Below are positions 14,011 to 28,460 of a stretch of 64,000 bases of DNA, piece after piece (the stretch's first letter is position 1; the number at the start of each line of letters is the position of its first letter). The stretch comes from Vanilla planifolia. Its lineage: Eukaryota; Streptophyta; Magnoliopsida; Asparagales; Orchidaceae. The notes under the pieces were generated by a model that had not been told where the DNA came from, made no database searches, and worked only from the letters and a program-made list of their open reading frames with translations. The translations under genes and the position numbers were made by a program. The stretch is taken from NCBI GenBank assembly GCA_023846275.1, contig JAIUJO010000159.1, positions 523,501 to 587,500 on the forward strand. The letters are read 5' to 3'.

Positions 14011-17000
14011 GTCATGCTTTTTCTCTTGCTATATTATCTTCTTTTGCTTTTTTTTTCCTTTTTGCTTTTTATATTATTTTTTTACTCATTTATAGTGTTG
14101 AAATAATCAAACAACGATAAATGTGTAATTGTATTCCATTTTATGTGCCAATAATAATAGAGTGCTACATTGAAATAAGAACATTTGTAAAATGCATGTT
14201 ATGCCTTGTAATGGCACTTCATCGAACATTCCATGATAAAATAAAATGATATTCAATAAACCACTTATATCGTTATCATTTAGTTTGACTAGCTAATGTT
14301 GTTAAGATGCCTCGTTTATTATTTCACCACTCAGTTTAGGGATTTCAAATGGTCATAGTAAGCATGTTTATCAAATATTTGTAATAATCTAATTATTATT
14401 TCATATTGTAGAAACATGACTTAGTTATTTTCTAATTTCAAAATCATATTGAAGGACATTGCATATAATCTATATAATTCATGCCTAATGGTAATCAAAC
14501 AACTAATCATGGAACAAATGTTTATTGAGCTATCAAAAACCATATTGTACAAGTTCTATCAATGTTTCATACCAATTTGATCTATCATTTAACATGTAAT
14601 ACCATACCTCTATCATATAGTCCAATAGGACATTCATACTTGTATGATAGATAATATATATGTATGCACAAATTACACCATCGCACATGTAGGAAGAACT
14701 AATTGCACTAATATGAGGTGAAGGAACCTCCCTTTTTACACATATCGTGAAAGCACTCAAATGCATATAATCATGATAAGTGTTATTTTGTTGGCCAACA
14801 TATACAGTAATTTTTATCTAAAAGTTTAATAGGATCCAACCACTTTTGACCCTCATTCTATCTCACAACAAGCCTTATCGAGAAAGCTTTAATAGGACCC
14901 TTCCCTTGACAAGCTGCTATTACAAAAAAGAAACAATCATAAGCTCACTCCTTCCTTTCCTAATATCATTTTTTTCTATAAACAATGGCATGTTATTGAT
15001 TCCATCCTCTCCCTCTCCTCCTATCTTAGTCTCTCTATATCCTAATGTTTTCCTCAAAAAAGAAATTTCTTCTTGGGTAAGGGAGAAGATTATCCTCTTA
15101 TTAAATGAAAGCATTAAAACATGAACTTTTTTTATTAATAATAGCATTACAAATTCATAAAAAATGAGATTTCCCTTCTAAAATTTTAATCGACACATTA
15201 GAACATTCTCGTTGTGAGATATATGCAATCGTATGCTTAAATATAAATTTTACCACCACTATTTTGACACTTTTTTGAGACAATTCCAATTCAATTCATT
15301 TATGCATTTCAGATTTGTATCACCTAAAATTTGTTTATAGAACATGCTTTGAGTTGTTGCAGTACTCTTTTTAGTAATTTGATATCACAATTTCTACCCA
15401 TAGAGGGCTCAATTTGATGAGTCAATGACTAACTACTTCTTACTACAATCATGCATTGCTTGAATATATTGATTGGGAGGGTCTGCTTCATTGAACATGC
15501 TACACATAACTGAAATAAGTAAAGTTCGTGTAAGTGGCATGGCAATGCCAATCCTTTATGACACATTTTTTAACTCTGATTATGTGGGATCACCCCTTCA
15601 TCTTAGATTAATAATGACAAATTTGAATGGTTACTTCTCATTGCCAATGTTCATATTTTAAACACATTATGATTAGTATAATACTATGTCAACGTGTCAT
15701 GACAAAGTTTGATGATGCATTACTTTAATGAATTAGATGTGTCAAATTAGATTTATGGTTGTTGAATTATATAAATAATTTGTACTAGAAGTTTGATGTT
15801 TCTCATGGATCTAATGTTGATGTATGAAAATGCATCAAAATTAATTGTACAATCACTGAAGAGACATACTAGACTAAAATTGTAAGTTCCATAATTGTCA
15901 TAATATGTGAGCTAGGAAAGAGTTTTTTGAGCATATTTACCCATTAGAGTGTCAAACTACAATTGTAATCAAATGAAGTAGACCTCAAGTGAACAACATA
16001 AGGTATCCTAAAGCATATCCAACACAAAATCTAAAAGTGTCATCTTTGTACTATTACTACCTACACATTTTGCCAAACTATTTCAATGTAGATGACGAAA
16101 GTTTGTCCTTTCTTGTTACTTATAATTTAAAATTAAAAATTGAATATGGTTATATTTTTAATATGTATAAATTAAACTTTGAATTTTTAAAACTGAAATA
16201 TGAGAATTTGAACTGTGGTTTAGTAGAAAGACTTGATTTATATGACATAAGCCATGATATGATGTGGCTTCAATCTTTAAATCATCTTGTAATTTAAATT
16301 ATATTGTTTTTATTAATACTTATCCTTATTATTAACCAGTAATTATTGCAAAATGAAGATATAGATAGTATTTCAAAACTTGGAGTTAGTTATTTAGTCA
16401 TGATAAGATGATTAAAAAGGGAAAATGGTTTGTGTTGCATAAACAAATATCTTAAGATAAAATATATGAGACAGAAGAATAGATTGAAAAGTATATTTTG
16501 GCCATTAAATAATTATATTCCTAAATTTTTTTAGCTAGATATGGGAAGCCAAAAAAATGTGGCGAAGTTTAGCATGAATGGGTAAACCATGGGTTAAAGC
16601 AAGCAAACTACATTTTCTTAAAGTCAATACGTGGTTTAAGGAGGAATGGATGAGACTATTTAAGCCTCTAAGATGTTTGTGTTTGGCTATTGGAAAATTC
16701 TAGCAATATGGGTAATTTGGCATGGCTAAATATGGGAATACCAAGGTGGAAAGGAAGATAAGCCATGAAAAAAATGAAGGAATAGGGTTCAAGTTTTGAA
16801 CTAGGAAAGAGTTATCCAAGGAGAAGAACTCTACATGAACGTTTAAATTGTCCCTTTCGAACATACAACACATCTATCTATGATCTAAGGAAGATTGAAA
16901 ACGAATTGTCTTGTTAAATTGGTGTGTAGAACCTAGGTAATGGGATTTGGTTAATATAAAGTCGATTTTATTCCATGAATCTTATTTCAAAAAAAGTGGG

Positions 17001-18764
17001 ACCCATTATACCCATAACAAAAGTTAATTTTTATAAGCATATAAAATTTTTTAAATTCCACTTATTATGGAATTTTGTTATTGGAATTATGCAAGAATTT
17101 GTGGCATTAACTAAATTTTGATTGTATGTCAAATTCTTATTCATATGCATGAATGTTTAACTTTACTTATTGAACTAACAAGAAAATGGATTTAGAATGT
17201 TTATTTGTAGTTGAAAAATACCTCATAATTGAGACATGATCTAAAGTTTGCCAATGTTAAAGCCGTGTAGATTGTCTAAATATCCATTGATATTTAATTA
17301 GTTTTGCACGATTAGTGTCATACAACTATTAAACCACAGTATAGCAAATTCTAATGTGTGTGGGTCACAAAACTAAGACAAGATTTTTGTATTTTATTTT
17401 TTATTTCTCTACAAAAAATTAGACTTGAAGCTTGTATGTAAATGTGTTTGCAAGTAGTAACCTATAAGAAATATAAGATCTCAACCAAGAAAAAACATTG
17501 ACTCTATTTCACGTCAATACATGATATAAATGTGTATAATTGTTGCAAAACCATGTGGAAAATTATGCCATCTATTATATAAATTAATTAAAACTTATTT
17601 GATGATGAACCATGATATGAATCTTAGAAGTATTACTAATACCATATATCAAATATTATGGGTAATTATCACTTACCATAATTTTTCTTTGAAAGCATGA
17701 AACTAAGGCTTTGATAAGTCATCGAAGGCATAGTTTCAACCCTTAAAGAGAATCTAGATTGTTTCTATGGTGTGTGTGTGTGTTTCACCCTTTGTTTTCG
17801 TTGAAAGCTTTAGAGAGCTTGATTTAAGAACTTAAAAGAAGCTAGGTTTAGTACAAATATGGTTGGCTACCAAAGAGTTGACTATGAGTAGAAGTGCTAA
17901 GGTTATGGTTAGACTTGAAGGTTATATGGATAATCCCTAATAGAGCTTAAATTTTAGATTTGAGGTGCTTAGATATGGCTATGTAAGCTAAACTTAACCT
18001 TAGAATTATGCATAAAGGATTACAATTAATTCATGGAAAAGGAATTTATTATCAAATGTCTTAGTGATGGGCTAAGTAAATGCCATTTTTGAAGCTCTTT
18101 GAATACTGTAAATTAAGGTTTGTTTGGTGAAGCTCCTTATTGAGGCCATAGAAGAAAGTAAAGGAGCCTAAAATAAGACTTTAAAATGCAACTATTTTTT
18201 CCAAATAAATAATATGGTAAAAATGTTGGCTAGACCAATTTGTTCACTGGGTACTTCGGATAAGAACATGACTAACCTTATTTAATGTCTTTGTGCGTAT
18301 GATAAGTCCCTAAATGAATATAATTGGGAACATGTGATGCCTTGGGATAAGCATCAGGATATGTATGGTGAGTCAATGTTTGGTTTGGGGTACAAAGGTC
18401 ATTAATAATACTTGTGTGAACCTAGACATTATTGTAATGAAAATCAACCATTAATTGATGCTAAGAGAAAAAGGAAAAGCTTCATAAACACTAATGTTAA
18501 CTAATAAAAGAAATGGTCTTTAGAAAAATAAAGTCATAAATAAATAGAAGAATAAATGGTTATGAGACTATAAATAGTTAAATTATGGTTTATAAACAGC
18601 CCTATGACATTTAGATAATAATGTCATTAGATAAATGAAAATCAACTATGGGTATAAAGCTTAAATTGACTTAAGGCTTGAAGAATCCTAAATTGTTATG
18701 GGATATAGTTAGTAGGATACTACAGCTTAAGGTCATTACTTTGACTAAGTGAGGTCAAATGTAT
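14011..18764. other. Unassigned intergenic DNA
   Basis: No gene can be supported. Frames of 92 codons (14846-15124, plus), 75 codons (14920-15147, minus, overlapping the first) and 102 codons (15989-16297, plus) are present. The 102-codon frame is the longest in the window, but it has no domain, a composition dominated by L, N, Y and K as expected of AT-rich DNA, and no promoter or splice context that stands out. The stretch from about 16,550 to 18,764 is somewhat richer in G and could hold the eroded upstream part of the copia element, though no zinc-knuckle or Gag signature was found. Confidence 0.5.
17770..17783. repeat. (TG)7 microsatellite
   Basis: Seven TG units form a short simple repeat within otherwise unstructured sequence. 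Confidence 0.85.
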
Positions 18765-19060
18765 TGGTTCCTTGATCATGCATGCTAGTTGAAGAGATAA
18801 GCAAGTTAGGCTACTCTATTATATTAGCAAAAGGTGGTAGTTACATATGGTTGGTTGAGCCTATGAGATTAGTGCTAGATTGCATTAAAAAACTTTAAAG
18901 AATTGGCTAAATGTGATCATAAAAGTTGTTCTAAGAGGGAACTATTATAGATTTAGCCCCATTAGAAATCAAGTAATATGTAATATTTTAGAGGGGAGCA
19001 CATATGGCTTTTGAGGACTTCTTGAACCATATCGGGTTTACCCATGTGATCAATGCTCCT
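18765..19060 (+). pseudogene. Degenerate Ty1/copia Pol fragment (protease to integrase)
   Basis: Two copia-like signatures occur in the right order on the plus strand. At 18765-18785 the frame reads WFLDHAC, resembling the tryptophan-x-leucine-aspartate-x-x-cysteine block around the catalytic Asp of copia proteases. It is followed 25 codons later in the same frame, through several stops, by VTYG, where copia proteins have a similar V-T-aromatic-G motif at close spacing. At 19007-19060 another frame reads AFEDFLNHIGFTHVINAP, which fits the copia integrase core segment with phenylalanines, glycine, histidine and proline at the usual spacing (F..F....G..H....P). The two blocks are about 240 bp apart, against several hundred in an intact element, so an internal deletion is likely. 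Stops and a frame change make this a dead relic. Long terminal repeats were not recognised. Confidence 0.5.
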
Positions 19061-19163
19061 TTGTTAGATCATCTCATGTGAAAGGGGTTCCAAGCCCTAT
19101 CATGATTGTCATGGATAAAACAGTGTATTAGATCGAACAAGAGGCACTAAGCCACAATATTAG

Positions 19164-19167
19164 AAAA

Positions 19168-19198
<31 letters not shown>

Positions 19199-19201
19199 TA
19201 T
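19164..19201. repeat. A-run followed by (TA)12 microsatellite
   Basis: A13 at 19164-19176 runs directly into (TA)12 at 19177-19200. It begins about 100 bases after the last recognisable copia residue. It could be a poly(A)-seeded microsatellite or independent replication slippage; the sequence alone does not decide. Confidence 0.95.
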
Positions 19202-22200
19202 TGACTTAGCTATTAGTGATGATGTCATGTGGTAGTTAAAAACAAATTCTATTTTTTAACATGATTTACTCAATTACTACAAACAAGCTTCTTAGCTACT
19301 AAATATTAGTCTTATATTATGGATGAAGAATTTGCCATTGAGGCTTCAAGTATAACCCCTTATATTTTTTTGGATTAGGGAGGAAAGGTTTCATTAGTTA
19401 AGAAGCTTGAAAATAATGAGTGCATTAGTTGGACAATTCATGACCTTTATTTTAGCATCAGTAGTACTTAATTATATTTTTTAATCATCACTTAGTTTTA
19501 TTAGACAAACGATGCAATTGGACTACTATATTAAGCTTAATAGTTTATTATGAAATTTTTTAACAATCGTTTGTAGTTATTCATGGAGAATGGAGTAGAT
19601 TGAAATGGTTTTTTAATTTTGTGGATAATATATTTATGCTTTTATTTTAAGGATGGCCAAAAGTATTTGGAATGTTAAGATGATAGTTATTAGAATGATG
19701 TTATATTATAAATTTTCTATACATTTGATATTGTGATTATTTAATTTTTCTTATATTTATGTTTAAGAAAATGGTTTCAAAAGGCATGATGATCTCAAAA
19801 TATGAATTGTGTTAATGATAGTTTGTTGTAAATGTCCATTGCTTTTAATTTGAAATTCCTACTTTTAAGATGATATGATTTTACTCAAGTATGTCTATAA
19901 AGCCAAATTAGAGAAAACTAAGATAAACCAAATCATCCTATTATGATGCTAGTATTTTATAAGTATTATGTGTTTTCCATAGTATTATGATGAATATCAT
20001 GTCTTACAGGATAATTATAAGTGAAGTAAAAAAATCTATCATCATTATAACTAATCCTATATGGTGATGCTTCATACCTAGTACAATATATTTAGGTATG
20101 AGATTTAAACTTTGTTTAATCGACCAGTAGCTTTGCATATCTTTGAAGTGCTTTGCACAACCCGATTATACAACTTTTTAGATTATACAACCTTTTATAT
20201 GCAGTAATTAACCATTGTAGTAAATGTAACTCTAGTGTATTCTTATTGCTCTTGCCTTATTCTTGATTTTTTGAATAATTTAAGTTATTTTTACTCATTT
20301 AATTTGAAGAATATTGGCAAAGATAGACTATGCCTTGTTTTTATTGACATATAATGGCATGTCCCATTGAGCCTTCTTTAGAGTTGTAAGGGTTGTTTGA
20401 ATGCTTCTGAAAGTTGATTTTTCTTAAACACATAGAAAATTTTAGAAGAATACTATAACTTCTCAAAATGGAAATGATACTTTAAATGCACATTTAAAAA
20501 AATCCAAATCTTAAACCTTGAATTCAGTATTAGCATTTTTCTGCTAGTTTATTCCCAGCCTGACCGTGTGCTAAAGTTTTCATCACTTGTGAGTGTGCAA
20601 ATGCTATTCACATTTGTGTTGAAGAGTTTAGTTTGTTTTAAGACTACCTCCATTTTCTTATTTACTTGAAGGTGTTAGATATGACATCTTTCCTTCTTGA
20701 TAATGAATGTTTTTCATCCTTTTTTCCGACCACAATGAATTGTTTGTTGGTAATATCTAATTATGTTTTGTTTAGAATGTAGATTTAGTCGCCTCATGTT
20801 TTCTTCTATTAGATGACAAACTTTTCATAAATAGTGAATATATTTAATACTTAATCATATTTATGTGATAGTTCAATAAAAGCTTTTCTAGTTAGATAAG
20901 ATTATTGAATACGATAGCAATGAAAATAAGTCATCAAGCAATACCATTTTAATATAAATATCTAGTGTACTACTATGCGAAGGAAAATGTTTGCAATAAA
21001 GGAGCATAATGTTGAGCCCATTGTGCATGAATTGTAAAAATCATAAACTTGAATAGTCTTAAATGTACTACAACAAAAAATTTTCCCTTTCTTGGAGCCA
21101 TTTAATTTTTTTTAAAAAATAATTTTTAACTTTGAAAATTTTTCATGAGTGAGCATTAGGAAAAGGTAAGAAAAAGATTTTCACATTGTTCATTTCAAAC
21201 TCAATTAAATACCTTAATAAATGAAATACAATTTATAAAAGCTTATAGCCTAAAAAATGCTACACACTTGCTAAAAATGTTCTATAATTACTTAGACAAA
21301 AACATAATAAAATGTAATACAACAAATGCTACAACACTAGTCAAAAGTAATATATAAATTATCAGAACAAAAGCCATTACAAATGTTTAGGCCAAAATAC
21401 CAAAAAAAATGACAGGGCCTAAAAAATACAACTAATTAAAGGATCAATACGAAATGAAAATACATAGTACCTACAATGGGATAAAGAAATCTATTATATA
21501 TCATAATTTTATATTCTTATAGTAAAAATAAATTTAAGTAATGGCCTAAACTAAATATCATTAAATTAATCCAAGATAGATATGTAGATTAACTTATAGT
21601 GCTCTCCAATGGCTCCATGCAAACCTAAAATAAAAATAATCATTGTTTTTAAAATCCAATCAAATATGTCATGACTCACTAATCATTGTCTAATCTAAGG
21701 ATATGCACTTTTGATTCTATGTATGCACACCATGTAACTAATAACTAATATAGATTAGTATTTTTAACATACTTAAAATTAATCATGTCAATACCATAAG
21801 CACATCAGACATATATGAATAGAAGGACAATCCAAATCTAGGTTCTCATCTCTCAAATTTTGATAGGTCATATAATAACATGAAATGTATTTTACATGTT
21901 CAAAGCCATTAACATGTACTAGTCTCACTATAAATAAAGCACACTTGTACATAATAATGGAACCATACTTGTAAATGCAAGTGACTTTGCTTAATGCATA
22001 TGTCACAAGTCTCATGTACCAAAAAACTTTATCATACTATTATGATATGTGGTACCTATATGATTAGTCAAACTATAATGCATATTTAATCACCTAGAAC
22101 AAACACCTTTTCTATTTCTACCAATGAATTGATCATAAAAGTATAATAAGGTCATTGAATTTTAGAAGGCATAATAGTTCTATACCTCTACTTTCCCCCT

Positions 22201-22589
22201 TAGAGAAATAGAGAAACACCTATATGGTGTGGTTGCTGAACATGTATAAATGATATTTAATCAAGTTTTCATAGGATCACTAGTGTTTTACACTTTGTCT
22301 AATCTCGTGGCTAGCAACTCATATTCTATGATGATTCCATAATATAAGTAAAATTAGTACATTTTTAATTTTTTATTTTTTCATCAAAGTATTCATTCTC
22401 ACTTGATTGCATAGTATAAAACAAAGCACTCTATTAATTTTAAAAAATTCTAAGGTAAAGTAATGTGTAAATAAGCCTAGATACGATGTGTTCCTTTAGA
22501 CTATGTAATATGCCTAGAAAGTTGACTTCAAAAAATTAATTTATCAACGCCTAGTGTCCCATGTAGAATTTTTATTGCATCTAAAAATT
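19202..22589. other. Unassigned AT-rich DNA flanking the array
   Basis: No gene can be supported; the longest frame is 75 codons (21788-22015, minus). A reverse transcriptase or RNase H block of the copia element was sought downstream of 19,060 and not found. The monomer of the neighbouring array is not recognisable before about 22,590, so this is the left flank of the tandem array. Confidence 0.55.
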
Positions 22590-25500
22590 TGTTTAAATTT
22601 TTTTTTATATTTTCTTATAATTTTTTGTCATTTTAGGAAATATTTTATTCATAGCTTATTTGATGGTGAAGGATGTTATGTTTGATGTTCTTTGCATTTT
22701 TAATAAATTTTTCATGTACTATTTGTCACATTTATTCAAATGTTTTGCTTTCATTTTGTTTTATTTCTGTGAGACTATTATTCTTCTAGAATATGACCAT
22801 TACATTACTTTGATTTGGTTATTTTACTTTGTTTAGATTTATTTAATTTCAACTTTAATATATATGTATATAAACATATTTATTTAATTTCAAAATAAAA
22901 ATGTATTATTAATTTGTTTAATTAATTTTGCAATTAAATATAATTCAAAATAAAGTCTATTGGTCAGGAAAAAAATAATTTCATTAATCTTAAGGAGCTC
23001 TATTTCATAACATAATCACTTTTTGCACTTCAAATTGATTATCTTTTATGGTTTTAAAACACTTTGTGGGGCACTTTTAATACTTGCATTGCCAAATTTA
23101 TAATTTTCACACTTGAGATTGTGCTTGATCCATAATGCCTAAGTTTTCTACCACAAATTGCTTCATTCATTTCAAATTATTTTTGTTTGGCTATTTTACT
23201 ACGAAAATATAATTTGCATATGATGTGATCTTTACATCTCTTTGATTTGGCTATAGTACAATACTTTTTTTTACCTTATTTTTTATGATGCATTTCACAT
23301 ATATGAAAATGATATTTTTTTAATATTTTTCCATACTTAGGTTGTAATATATAGAAATTTAAAATGACGGTTGATTGAGATGAAACAAAATTTACAAAAC
23401 ATAGCTCTTGGAGCCTTGTAAAATAAAATATTCAATATTAAATTTTTTGGAATTTTATTTTCTTCGATTTTAACACTCTTTTGAGACATTTTTTGCCCTT
23501 CATTTCACAATTAAGGATATCACTCTTGATCTCCTAAATATTTTGTAGTTAAATTTTCTCATAAAATTTTTCTCATTTGTTCAAATTTTTTGCTCTTATT
23601 TGGTTATATTACTATATAAATATAATTCTCTTCTCTTATGACCTTTTCATGTCCTTTGTTTTGTTAAATTATGTTACCTAAATTTATTAGATCTCAACTT
23701 TAATATACATTTATCTAATACTAAAATAATAATTTGTCATAATTATTTCTAATTTACTTAGGTAAATTGTAGTAATTTCAAATAAGGTTTGATGGAGATG
23801 TAATAAACATTATTAGACTTTTGACTAATTCTATCCAATTAAAAATTCACTTTATTTTATTTCTCTAAGCTTCATTTTCTAAAATTTTTATATATTTTAT
23901 GAGGAATTTTGAATCGTAAATAACTTGATAATCAAGGAAGATTGATTTATTCAATTTGATATGATGGAAATAGTTTTGTAGAACAATTAATGTCATCTCT
24001 TTAAACTTTTTATATGATTTGATCATATTAGTATGTAACATTAAATGGATTACACTACGAGCGTGACGTCGCTTTGATTTGGCGATATTTTATTGCTTCA
24101 ATTTATCTCATTTCAACATTAATATATATCTTCTTAGTATTAAAATAAAATTATTGTTATTATTTTCATTTATTTGCATTGATAATTCTTTATAATTCCA
24201 ATGGTCATTCAATGGTGACAAAACAAACTCCTTTGACTTGTCTTATCTAACACTATCAAGTTAATAACTCATTTTTATATCCTTAAAAATTTTTACCTTG
24301 GATTTTGAACACTTTATGAATAAATTTGATTCTTACATAATTTTAGGATTAAAAGTTTTAAACTTGATCTACTTAGTTACTTGGACTACAACTTTCTCTA
24401 AAAGATTATGTCATTCTAAGAACTTTTACGCATTGATTTGGTTGTATTAGTAGGAAACTCTAATTTTCCTATAGTGCCCTACAACACATTGATTATTTTA
24501 CATTATTTATAATAAATTTATCTCGTTTCAATTTTGATATATAATTCCTTGATGTCATTATTACTATTATTTATGAATTTTTAAGTTGCTAATTCATCAA
24601 ATATCAAAATAAAGTCAAATTGTTATCAAATACATATCCTTGGACTCATGCATCGAGCTATATGAAATTGAAAATTAAATTTTATATTAGTATTTATTTA
24701 ATTTTGTTTGATTTTAATTTAATTGATGAGGCAATTTAATTCAAACCCAATATAATGATTGGGGATGTTAAACATGATGTCCTTAATTTCTACAAATGAA
24801 ATTTATTACATCATTTATTTCAATTTTTCAAAATTTTTACTTTGAATTGGTTGTATTACTTTGTAACTCTAAATATTCTCTCACATCACATTTAGTAGGC
24901 TTTGATTTTTTATATTAAATTGCTAACATTTATCTATTTTTACCTTTAATGTATATTTATGTAATTTTTAAAAAAATAATTTATATTTTTATGCCTATTT
25001 ATTTCCATAATTTATAGTAACTCATGACATGTTCAATTCAAGTCAGACAAACTTCACTAGACTTATCTTCATGAGTTCTATTCAATTAATATTTTTTTAT
25101 TTCATAATTCTTTTAGCTTCTTAAGACTTTCTTCATGCTATATATGTTATTTTGAATTTCACTTGATTTAATGATTGATAATGCTAGGAACTATCACCTT
25201 AGTATCTTTGAATGATGCTTTTCTATGTTATTTATTAGAATAAATCAAATGTTTTTTTATTAAGCCATATTACTATAGAACTTTAGTTGTACTCTTGTTC
25301 GTGACTTACATCACTTTGATATGGTTATATTATATTTATTAAATTTATTTATTTTTAGCATTAGTATATTATTTTTTAATTTTAAAATAATAATTTATTG
25401 TTATTTATTCTTTTTTTTTGTAATTTCTAACAATTTAAAACGATATTTGATTAAGTTGAAACAAGTGTCATTGAACTCATCTACATAAGTCCAAATGAAT

Positions 25501-26245
25501 TGAAATTCATTTTATGTTTTTTAAATACTTTATTTTTTAGGGTTTCTATAGACTTTTTAAGACATTTTAATCCATACATAATTTGAAGTTTGTGAATGTT
25601 AGACTTAATCGTCTTCATTTCTTAAAATATAGTTTTTCTATATAATTTATATTATTTCTTTAGATGTTTTCTTTAATTTGGTTATATTATTATGTTACCC
25701 CAAATCTTCTATTATATGACTTATTTATTTCCTTTACTTAATTTATTACATTATTTCACTTTATTAATTTTTTTCTTTGTTATAAACTTAACAAATATTA
25801 ACATAATAATTTTTTATTATTTATGCCTATTTAATTTAGTAATTTTTAGTAATTCAAAATGAGATCAAATCGTGAAAAACAAAGATATTTTCCTCCTCTC
25901 GATGAGCTCCATCAAAATTAATATTAACTTATTTATTCTAAATGTTATTTTCAAGGGCTATGTTAATACTTTTGAGATATTTTGATTTGAATCCTATTTT
26001 GTAATAAATGTTGTTATAGTCAACAACCTTATCATAATTGATTTGCTTATATTACTACAAAAGTATAATATTACACTAATCAAATTTATCAAATTTTTGT
26101 TTTATAATATATTTACTAAACATTTAAAAAATTATTTTTGTTACTATTTTTCTGAGTTATTTTCACAATTCATATTAGTTTTACTCGAGGTCAAATTAAG
26201 ATAACAAATATTATTAGACTATTCTCAATAAGCTATATCTAATTG

Positions 26246-26258
26246 TATATATATATAT
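26246..26258. repeat. (TA)n tract at monomer site 2
   Basis: Thirteen alternating T/A bases follow the TCTAATT that corresponds to TCTATCCAATTAAATATT in the monomer, the same place as the longer tracts at 48854 and 54411. Confidence 0.8.
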
Positions 26259-28359
26259 GCTATTAATGTTTTAATTTTAAAGATTTAATCAAATGTTTTT
26301 TATTTGAATATGGTATTATGTGAGTCTTAATCTCTGGTAATTGAACCTTTACTTTAGTTTCATTTGATTGTATTACTTTACTTGAATTTATCTCTTTCTA
26401 GCCTTAATAAATATTTAGTAAATATTACTTTCTATAAATTGCTATTTTTTATTCATATTTTTCTTTTAATTAGTAATTCCAAACAACATCCCATCAAGAT
26501 AAAACAAACATTATTAGCTTTATCTTAATAAGCACTTTTTAATAAAATATTTATTTTTACATATACTATTTTAATAAATTATTTTGTAGAGACTTTGCAC
26601 ACTTCACATTATAGTTCAATTCATACAAGATGTGATGATGAAGGATAATTTACTTGATCCCCCCAGCATCTTTTTAATTCAACTTTCCCTTATATTCTTC
26701 TCTTTCCAGCAAAATTTGTTGTTAATTTTATTGTATTATTAGGTAACTCTTAATATTGTATCGAGTGACTTTTACATGGCTTTCATTTTCTTATTTTAAG
26801 TTGATTCAATTCATTTTATTTAAAATTTATTAAATATTTGTTTTATATTAAAGAAATAATTTATCATTATTCATGCTTGTTTAATTTACTAATTCATAAT
26901 AGTTTTGAATTAGGTTTGAACAAGGTCAAACAATTATCATTAGAACTCATCTCAATGACCTGTATAAAGTTAAATATTTAATTTTATATTTTAAAATGTT
27001 TCATTTTCTTGGCCCTTATGGTAGATTGTGATATCATTTTATTCTTAATTTGATAATAAAACATTTTGAACTCAATCTCCCTATTTTCTGCAAATGTAAC
27101 TTTCAATTATAACTTTTCTCTTAAAACCTTTCATTATGTTAAAATAAATGTCCTCTAAGGTCACCTATATAAAACTTTGTTTTGGTTATGTTACATCACT
27201 TTATATTGTCCTATTACTACTTTAATAATTATTTAATTGTTACTAAACTAATAATTTATTTTTAAATTTTCAATAATTCCAAAACAAGTCTGACCAAGGA
27301 AAATAAAATATTGTTGTACTCATCTAAACAATCTCTATTGAATTAAATTTTTATTTTTATATATTTTAAAATTTTAATTTATTTGGTTATTTCTATACTT
27401 TATAATAGATTATGATTCATACATGATTTTATAAATAGAGACGCTATTCTTTATCTCTTTAGTATCCTGGAGAACAACTTTCTTATATAATGTGTCATTT
27501 CTTCAATTTGTTTTCATTTACTGATATCACTAAGTTACTCTAAATCTTAACACCTGTGACATTTACATCATCTTGATTTGGGTATATTTAATTACTTCAA
27601 TTGATGATATACTACTTTCGTTATAAATTTATTAAGTATAATAATAATAAATTACTATTATTCATCTTTATTTAATCTAGTAAATTGAAAAAATTCCAAA
27701 CAATGTTCGATCGATACAAAACATTCATTGTTTAAAACATCTCAATCATACTAAATAATTAAATATTAATTTTTTATTTAGTTTAAAATTTTAAATTTTT
27801 AATGTTTAGTTTAATTTTATGAAAAAATTTAATTTGTATTTAATTTAAATTAAAGAATTTTATATTCAATTTCTTTAGTTTTTTTGAATGTCACATTAGT
27901 ACATAATTTATTACATTTCTTCAAATCTTTCTCTTTGATTTAGTTATATTACTATGAGACTATATTTCTTCTCTCATGTACCCATTACATTACTTGATGT
28001 TTTCATATTACAATGCTTTAATTTATCTTCTTTCAAATCTAATCCTTATCAAGTTAATATTAATATAAGGATTTATTATTATCTATGTTTATTTAATTTG
28101 GTACTTTACAATATATCCAAATGAGGTCCAATGTAGACCTAAAAAATATCAAGACTAATGATGACAGGCTTTACCAAAATAAATTTATTTTTTATGTTTT
28201 CAAAAATTTCTTTTTCATAAATTTTGCCATGTTGTTTGAGATATTTTAATTGGTGCCCAATTTGATGATCAATAGTGTTGCACTTGATCTTTTTAATAAC
28301 TTGGAGTACGGCTTTCCTTAATAATTAAAGTCATTTCCTCAATGCTTTCTCTTTGGTAT

Positions 28360-28460
28360 GATTATATTACTATATAACTTAAATATTCTAGTATGTGATA
28401 TTTATGTCCCAAAAAAATTTCTATTTTCTGTACAAGTTATATCCAATTAAATCTTCATTT
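28360..28460 (+). repeat. Truncated monomer junction, copy A
   Basis: The monomer passes from the ATGTGAYATTTAT box directly to a GTCCCAAAAAAATTTC stretch and then to the ACAAGTTATATCC region, skipping roughly the second half of the unit. Junctions of the same form occur at 41709 and 57049 at the equivalent higher-order positions, so the truncation predates the duplication of the blocks. Confidence 0.65.

Noticed and set aside
14846..15147. Overlapping open frames on both strands (92 codons plus, 75 codons minus)
   Set aside because: There is no domain, signal or codon pattern favouring either strand. Overlapping frames of this size on opposite strands are typical of chance.
15989..16297. 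Longest open frame in the window (102 codons), containing NVDDESLSF that recalls a reverse-transcriptase YVDD box
   Set aside because: The residues around the box do not fit a reverse transcriptase, no other RT blocks lie nearby, and such a frame length is not surprising in 64 kb. I do not call a gene.
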